DNA of 10,186 bases from NCBI GenBank assembly GCA_966080355.1, contig CBHROW010000190.1, positions 1 to 10,186 of the forward strand, read 5' to 3'. Each line of letters starts with the position of its first letter. Position 1 is the stretch's first letter. Source of the stretch: Chryseosolibacter sp966080355 (GTDB lineage: Bacteria; Bacteroidota; Bacteroidia; Cytophagales; Cyclobacteriaceae). Below, piece after piece: positions 6,921-10,186 of the stretch. Position numbers and translations under genes: made by a program. The notes under the pieces were generated by a model that saw nothing but the letters and a program-made list of their open reading frames with translations, had not been told where the DNA came from and made no database searches.

Positions 6921-6960
6921 TCCATTTCCAATTTCAAATTTCTAATTTTCTAATTTCCAA
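6918..6960. repeat. AT-rich degenerate tandem repeat overlapping the NUDIX 3' end
   Basis: The tract is a run of imperfect 6-8 base units built on AATTTC (for example AATTTC, AAATTTC, TAATTTTC, TAATTTCC). Read on the minus strand, it encodes the last residues of the NUDIX protein and supplies its TGA stop. It resembles the repeat at 8024-8068 in composition and position at a gene end. Confidence 0.65.
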
Positions 6961-7413
6961 GGCCGCCTTTTCAAGTAACGGGAACTGTTCAGCCCTGATG
7001 TATTGTTTGGCTTCGTTCAAATTCATCCACGCTGCTTTGTCCATCTCCGGAAACTCTTGAAATTTGCCGGAGCGCGGGGGCCACTCGAGTTTGAAGGTGT
7101 TGCAGGTGATTCCATCAGCTGAATTCCAGTCTCCGACAAAGGCCCAGGCATGAACCACCTTTCCACCTTTTTGTTTGATCGAGCCGAGTGAATGATAGGG
7201 CGGGGAAGGAGTGAGCCCGGTCTCCTCATGAAATTCACGCTGCGCTGCTGTGAGAAGGTCTTCACCATCGTTCGGGATTCCCTTTGGAATACTCCACACG
7301 CCAAGCTCTTTGTTTTTAAAGAACGGTCCGCCCGGATGCACCAGAAAAAACTCGAGCGCACCATTTTTATTTCGACACATGAGAAGCCCTGCAGCAAGCA
7401 ATGGTGATGCCAT
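6934..7413 (-). CDS. NUDIX hydrolase (COG4119-like)
   Basis: This 159-residue cytoplasmic enzyme hydrolyses a nucleoside diphosphate linked to another group, with divalent metal. The NUDIX box GX5EX7REUXEEXGU is complete: Gly45, Glu51, Arg59-Glu60, Glu63-Glu64, Gly66. Around it, VHPGGPFF (25-32), GVWSIPKG (38-45), and later FKLEWPPRSGKFQEFPEMD are characteristic of the predicted NTP pyrophosphohydrolase group COG4119; the exact substrate is not known. The start ATG complements 7411-7413 and leads directly into the first beta strand (ASPLLAAGLLMC), as expected for the family. The final residues LEIRKLEI and the stop are encoded by an AT-rich tandem repeat, so the natural C-terminus may have been altered by it. 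It is divergent from the FMN reductase gene with only 45 bp between starts, suggesting linked control, and convergent with esterase 1. Confidence 0.93.
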   Translation of the reverse strand: MASPLLAAGLLMCRNKNGALEFFLVHPGGPFFKNKELGVWSIPKGIPNDGEDLLTAAQREFHEETGLTPSPPYHSLGSIKQKGGKVVHAWAFVGDWNSADGITCNTFKLEWPPRSGKFQEFPEMDKAAWMNLNEAKQYIRAEQFPLLEKAALEIRKLEI

Positions 7414-7458
7414 AGGGTAATGTAGCGGATTTTAATATATTCGCAAATTCTTAAAACT
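7414..7458. promoter_or_regulatory. 45-bp divergent promoter region
   Basis: Both the NUDIX and the FMN reductase promoters must lie in or overlap this AT-rich spacer unless they sit inside the opposite gene. Forward, TATATTCG (7436-7443) matches the Bacteroidota -7 element TAnnTTTG with one mismatch, but no -33 TTTG is at the right distance. Reverse, TTTG (complement of 7444-7447) is 19 bases from TACATTAC (complement of 7417-7424), which has two mismatches; this would give an almost leaderless NUDIX mRNA. Confidence 0.35.
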
Positions 7459-8025
7459 ATGCCTCACATCGCCATCATAGCCGCCAGTGTCCGTACTGGC
7501 CGCGTTAGCAATCGCATTGCACTTTTCTTCAAGAAATTCATCGAATCGCGAAATCTGGCGACAACTGAGATCCTCGATCTGCAGGCGTATCAGTTTCCTA
7601 TCTTCAATGAGCGACTTAGGTTTCAGAAAGACCCATCGGCACAAGTTCTTGATTTCGCGAGCCGCATTAAAAATGCAGATGGTGTGATCATCGTTACGCC
7701 CGAATACAATGGAGGCTACCCTGCGAGTTTGAAAAATGTTGTCGACCTGTTGTACGATGAATGGCACCGCAAACCAATTGCCATCTCAACTGTGAGTGAC
7801 GGCAACTTCGGAGGTACCCAAGTCATTACCTCGTTGCAATTTTCGCTCTGGAAGATCAGGGCATGGACTGTTCCGGCAATGTTCCCGGTACCTAATGCGC
7901 CAAAAACGTACAACGAAGATGGTACGCCTGTCGATGCAGTCGCTTCGGAAAAACGCGCCACAATTTTTGTCAACGAACTGTTGTGGTGTATAGCCGCTAA
8001 AGAAAAAATGAACAGCAGCAATTGA
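7459..8025 (+). CDS. NAD(P)H-dependent FMN reductase / quinone reductase-like flavoprotein
   Basis: This 188-residue cytoplasmic flavoprotein has a flavodoxin-like fold of the NADPH-dependent FMN reductase family (Pfam PF03358). The N-terminal strand and phosphate-binding loop are seen in IAIIAASVRTGRVSNRIA (4-21), and the flavin-ring loop in TPEYNGGYPASLKN (80-93), followed by a long helix. Later GNFGGTQ (115-121) is also typical. Members reduce free FMN, quinones, azo dyes or chromate with NAD(P)H, and the true substrate here cannot be told. The ATG at 7459 is seven residues before the first loop, as expected. It is divergent from the NUDIX gene with a 45-bp spacer. Its TGA stop (8023-8025) runs directly into a perfect inverted repeat. 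No partner gene follows; a 440-bp gene-free stretch comes next. Confidence 0.93.
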   Translation: MPHIAIIAASVRTGRVSNRIALFFKKFIESRNLATTEILDLQAYQFPIFNERLRFQKDPSAQVLDFASRIKNADGVIIVTPEYNGGYPASLKNVVDLLYDEWHRKPIAISTVSDGNFGGTQVITSLQFSLWKIRAWTVPAMFPVPNAPKTYNEDGTPVDAVASEKRATIFVNELLWCIAAKEKMNSSN

Positions 8026-8068
8026 TTTCTGATTTTTAAATCAGAAATCTAAAATCAGAAATCTAAAA
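8024..8068. repeat. Perfect inverted repeat joined to a 14-bp tandem repeat
   Basis: GATTTCTGATTT (8024-8035) and AAATCAGAAATC (8038-8049) are exact reverse complements separated by TT. The right arm is part of the unit AAATCAGAAATCTA, which occurs twice in tandem (8038-8051 and 8052-8065) with a partial third copy. The element begins within the stop codon of the FMN reductase. It could fold in RNA as a 12-pair stem, but there is no T-run after it. Confidence 0.8.
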
Positions 8069-8092
8069 TGTGTTTACGGTGGTTTGCTCGTA

Positions 8093-8226
8093 GCAGATGT
8101 TCAACACCCCATGAAATTTTTTCCGCAGCTGAGAAAATCAGTAATCGGTAATATCCGCAAGTCTTCGAAACATAGGGACGCTCACCTGTGCAGATGTTGA
8201 TCACGCCTCATGAACGACTTTCTTTG
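8093..8226 (+). repeat. Pair of imperfect direct repeats, 97 bp apart
   Basis: Copy one (8093-8126) begins GCAGATGTTCAACACC, then CCATGAAATTTTTTCC. Copy two (8190-8226) begins GCAGATGTTGATCACG, then CCTCATGAACGACTTTC. The first nine bases are identical and the remainder similar with small gaps. A further partial likeness (TTGATCACGCTCAT) lies just after the esterase 2 stop at about 9782. The origin is unknown. Confidence 0.35.
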
Positions 8227-8259
8227 CATCGTCAATTGAGACACAAGAAGCGAGCGGTG

Positions 8260-8279
8260 GCTATCCATGGCGGGATAGC
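8260..8279. repeat. Short perfect inverted repeat
   Basis: GCTATCC (8260-8266) and GGATAGC (8273-8279) are exact reverse complements around ATGGCG. There is no T-run, so it is not a terminator. It may be a protein site or RNA hairpin; its role is unknown. Confidence 0.4.
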
Positions 8280-8364
8280 AAAGTCATCTGGGAAACCAAA
8301 TCCTTAAAAACACATTGACCAACACGAGCATGATCGTCTTACCAACATCGTGCCCACATCGGAT

Positions 8365-8395
8365 TTGCCTTTCTTAAGAGTGTATTAACTACAAT
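8365..8395 (+). promoter_or_regulatory. Candidate promoter of esterase 2
   Basis: TACAAT at 8390-8395 is a good sigma-70-like -10 box, with TTGCCT at 8365-8370 after a 19-base spacer. A Bacteroidota-type reading (TTTG at 8364-8367 and a TA/TTTG at 8395-8403) has poor spacing. Initiation near 8402 would put the hairpin at 8415-8446 at the start of the leader. Confidence 0.3.
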
Positions 8396-8414
8396 ATTTT
8401 TTGTTTACCTAACG

Positions 8415-8446
8415 CGCAGCATTGGTTTTCTCCAAACAACGCTGCG
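8415..8446 (+). promoter_or_regulatory. Leader hairpin followed by A- and T-runs, upstream of esterase 2
   Basis: CGCAGC (8415-8420) pairs with GCTGCG (8441-8446), and TTGG (8422-8425) with CCAA (8432-8435), leaving a six-base loop and an uneven 1x5 internal loop. ATAAAAAAC and then a run of seven T's follow up to the start codon at 8466. It could affect mRNA stability or act as a weak attenuator. The T-run begins about nine bases after the stem, too far for a standard terminator. Confidence 0.35.
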
Positions 8447-8465
8447 ATAAAAAACTTTTTTTCTA

Positions 8466-9785
8466 ATGAGAATGAAAATCAAGTACCTCCTGGTTGCACT
8501 CGCAAGTGTTTTTTGCATCCAGGCATTTTCACAGCAAACCGGCAAAGTTACACCCGCAGGAACAGGCTACCTGCAGTATCTTCCCCAAGGTTACAACACC
8601 AATACCAATAGCTACCCCGTTGTAATTGCGCTCCACGGTATTAAAGAGAAAGGAACGTCCTCAACCGATCCATCACTTGTGCTGGCAGGCCTCAACACCG
8701 TGGCAAACGTTGGACTTCCCAAATACATCAAGTATGGTGCTCAATATCCTTTCATCGTTATCTCTCCACAGCTTAAAAGCAGTATGTCTAAATGGACAGG
8801 CGCCTATGTCATTGAAGTGCTTAACTATGTGAAGAAAACGCTGCGCATCGATAATAGCAGAATTTATCTTACCGGTTTGAGCCTCGGTGGAGGTGGCGTG
8901 TGGTCTGTAATCAGCGCATACCCGAGCACATTCGCAGCAATCCTTCCGATATGCAGCGGATATAACACACTGAGTTCTGCCTGCACGATCGCCTCGAACA
9001 ATGTTCCGATCTGGGCATTTCATGGCGATGCTGATAACACCGTTTCTTACACAGTAAGTCAGAAAATGGTAAACGCAGTAAATGCCTGCACACCGAAGCC
9101 AAGCCCGCTTGCAAAGCTCACGATCTTCCCGGGTATGGGACATATCATCTGGGACAAAGTGTACAAAGAGACAACTGCACTCACGTGGCTCACGAGTTTC
9201 CGCAAAGGAACAACCTCATCAAGTTCAACCACAACAACGAATACAGTACCGGTCGTGTCTGCTGGCGGTGATAAGTCATTGACGCTTCCGACCAACTCAA
9301 CTTATATGCAAGGTAGTGCTTCTGATGCCGATGGTTCAATCGCTTCATGGCAATGGACGAAACTTTCCGGTAGCACCGTTTCTATGAGTGGAACTACGTC
9401 TTCAAAACTGACGGTCTCCAATCTTGTAGCAGGCACGTACTATTTCCGTCTGACGGTAAAAGACAACAAAGGCGCATCAAAATATGACGATGTCAAAGTA
9501 ACCGTGAGCTCATCAACCAATAAACTTCCGGTTGTCAGCGCGGGTTCTGATAAGTCAACTACCAATTCAGGATTTACAGTGGTCGGCACCGCGTATGATC
9601 CGGATGGTTCTATCGCCTCATATCAATGGACGAAAGTTTCCGGACCAAGTGTACCCATGAGCAACACGACTACTCCCAAGCTATGGGTCTCCAAACTTCT
9701 TAATGGAACTTATTACTTCCGCCTCACCGTCAAAGACAATAAGGGTGGAACCAAATATGACGACATGAAACTTGTTGTGTATTGA
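8466..9785 (+). CDS. Secreted esterase with two PKD-like domains, no sorting tail
   Basis: This 439-residue paralogue of the 4675-6849 product has a signal peptide (1-22, cleavage near AFS-QQ). Its hydrolase domain (about 25-246) has ALHGIKEKG (55-63), nucleophile Ser139 in GLSLGG, Asp190 in HGDADNTV, and His226 in GMGHIIW. Cysteines 163, 173 and 208 match three of the four in the larger protein. A Ser/Thr-rich linker (247-259) leads to two PKD/K319L-like repeats (about 261-347 and 353-438). The protein stops just at the end of the last repeat. There is no C-terminal sorting domain, so export may stop at the periplasm or use another signal. I see no broken remnant of the tail in the bases after the stop. 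The ATG at 8466 is used; an in-frame ATG at 8472 is also possible. The substrate is unknown. A terminator lies 144 bp downstream. Confidence 0.9.
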   Translation: MRMKIKYLLVALASVFCIQAFSQQTGKVTPAGTGYLQYLPQGYNTNTNSYPVVIALHGIKEKGTSSTDPSLVLAGLNTVANVGLPKYIKYGAQYPFIVISPQLKSSMSKWTGAYVIEVLNYVKKTLRIDNSRIYLTGLSLGGGGVWSVISAYPSTFAAILPICSGYNTLSSACTIASNNVPIWAFHGDADNTVSYTVSQKMVNAVNACTPKPSPLAKLTIFPGMGHIIWDKVYKETTALTWLTSFRKGTTSSSSTTTTNTVPVVSAGGDKSLTLPTNSTYMQGSASDADGSIASWQWTKLSGSTVSMSGTTSSKLTVSNLVAGTYYFRLTVKDNKGASKYDDVKVTVSSSTNKLPVVSAGSDKSTTNSGFTVVGTAYDPDGSIASYQWTKVSGPSVPMSNTTTPKLWVSKLLNGTYYFRLTVKDNKGGTKYDDMKLVVY

Positions 9786-9796
9786 TCACGCTCATA

Positions 9797-9870
9797 CTTG
9801 CTGTTTCTCCGATCTGCCATACCGTAAGAAACCACAGCAAGCTGAGTTGTTTGGATCAGAAGTGCTGATC
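9797..9870 (+). repeat. Two inverted repeats in the 3' region of esterase 2
   Basis: CTTGCTGT (9797-9804) pairs with ACAGCAAG (9834-9841) across a 29-base loop, in which TTTC/GAAA could extend the stem. GATCAG (9854-9859) pairs with CTGATC (9865-9870) around five bases. Together with the terminator downstream they make a structured 3' untranslated region or a possible small RNA. Confidence 0.4.
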
Positions 9871-9927
9871 GAGTGAAGAAGATTGAGTGCCTAAGCAACC
9901 CAGGCCCTGATTCAAACCAATTCAACC

Positions 9928-9960
9928 AACCCATTGGCTTCGGTCAATGGGTTTCTTTTT
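9928..9960 (+). terminator. Strong intrinsic terminator with cUUCGg loop
   Basis: AACCCATTG (9928-9936) pairs with CAATGGGTT (9945-9953). The stem is extended inward by a G-T wobble and a C-G pair that close a TTCG tetraloop (9939-9942), the very stable UUCG type. It is followed by TTTCTTTTTT. The T-run orients it to the plus strand, so it should end the esterase 2 transcript 144 bp after the stop codon. It also lies 28 bp past the end of the minus-strand frame at 9981. Confidence 0.9.
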
Positions 9961-9980
9961 TACTAGTCCCATACCTCAGT

Positions 9981-10186
9981 TTAACAGACGATCTCGTGCG
10001 CACTTTTTTTGCGCTTTCGCTTCGATGGATCTTGCGCGGGTTGTTCTCGCTCTTCTTCTTCTTCTTCATGTTTACCGGGCAACGGTTCTTTTCGTCCCGG
10101 ACTTTTATCAGGCAGCTTCAATGCTGACACGAATGATGCAACGATATTGAGTGTCTCTGGCTTCACAATTCCTCCTTGTCTTTTTT
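9981..10186 (-). CDS. Unrecognised protein, charged C-terminal part; open at the window edge
   Basis: A minus-strand frame ends with TAA at 9981-9983 and is open to the right edge. I do not recognise it. From the GTG complementary to 10164-10166 it would be a 61-residue protein. That GTG has AAGGAGG (complement of 10171-10177) four bases before it, a strong Shine-Dalgarno, but the frame also continues upstream through KRQGGI, so this may be just the end of a longer protein. A plausible helix (PETLNIVASFVSALKLPD) is followed by a low-complexity tail with a run of six Glu and a basic KRKRKK cluster, probably disordered. Codon use in the first half looks coding. Which of the two starts is right needs sequence beyond the edge. 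Confidence 0.45.
   Translation of the reverse strand, partial: KRQGGIVKPETLNIVASFVSALKLPDKSPGRKEPLPGKHEEEEEEREQPAQDPSKRKRKKSAHEIVC

Larger units (their letters stand above)
8069..8465. other. Gene-free region upstream of esterase 2
   Basis: No frame here looks like a gene. It contains two imperfect direct copies starting with GCAGATGTT (8093-8126 and 8190-8226), a short hairpin at 8260-8279, a candidate promoter at 8365-8395 and a leader hairpin at 8415-8446, each listed separately. The rest shows nothing I can name. Confidence 0.6.

Noticed and set aside
7023..7397. 124-residue minus-strand open frame
   Set aside because: It is in a different frame on the same strand as the complete NUDIX gene, whose NUDIX box is intact.
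8024..8068. CRISPR array or intrinsic terminator
   Set aside because: The tandem units are 14 bp with no spacers, so it is not CRISPR, and no T-run follows the inverted repeat, so it is not a standard terminator.
8673..9143. 156-residue minus-strand open frame
   Set aside because: It lies inside the hydrolase domain of esterase 2, is Cys/Arg/His-rich as out-of-frame translations often are, and shows no motif.
4675..9785. Composite mobile element bounded by the two esterase genes
   Set aside because: The paralogues are too diverged to act as recombining ends, and no transposase, integrase or target-site duplication is visible.
9873..10127. 84-residue plus-strand open frame
   Set aside because: It runs straight through the strong terminator at 9928-9960, and its Phe-run is the complement of the Glu-run on the other strand.

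Overview
The window looks like a chromosomal stretch from a Bacteroidota bacterium, probably Cytophagales-like (an inference from gene content, not from a marker gene). The grounds are two secreted esterases carrying PKD/K319L-like repeats, one of which ends in what resembles a type IX secretion (T9SS) C-terminal sorting domain; starts that mostly lack a Shine-Dalgarno sequence; and short AT-rich tandem repeats at the 3' ends of genes. I see no rRNA, tRNA, CRISPR array, transposase or phage gene.

Left part (1-4114), ordinary metabolism. It opens inside an alpha/beta-hydrolase gene (3' end only), followed by a thioredoxin (trxA). This converges on a small unrecognised minus-strand gene, and the two stop codons share a 10-bp palindrome. 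A divergent spacer with an operator-like palindrome and a hairpin precedes a compact cysteine biosynthesis operon: cysE (serine O-acetyltransferase), then 6 bp later cysM (cysteine synthase B). Together these convert serine to O-acetylserine and then to cysteine. A weak terminator-like hairpin separates the operon from an AI-2E/PerM family membrane transporter gene.

Middle and right part (4115-9785), secreted esterase pair. A 560-bp gene-free stretch with several inverted repeats leads into a 724-residue secreted esterase (four PKD-like domains plus a T9SS-like tail). After it come a minus-strand NUDIX hydrolase and a divergent NAD(P)H-dependent FMN reductase. Another 440-bp gene-free stretch with repeats and hairpins leads into a second, shorter esterase paralogue (439 residues, two PKD-like domains, no sorting tail). 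Both esterases keep a Ser-Asp-His triad and a signal peptide, so they probably act outside the cytoplasm. Their substrate cannot be told from sequence.

Right end (9786-10186). The region after the second esterase holds two inverted repeats and a textbook intrinsic terminator with a cUUCGg loop. The window then ends in a minus-strand coding stretch with a highly charged tail, open at the edge.

No clearly new defence or mobile system is visible. The most interesting material is the esterase pair with its structured flanking DNA, and the AT-rich repeats, one of which encodes the end of a protein.
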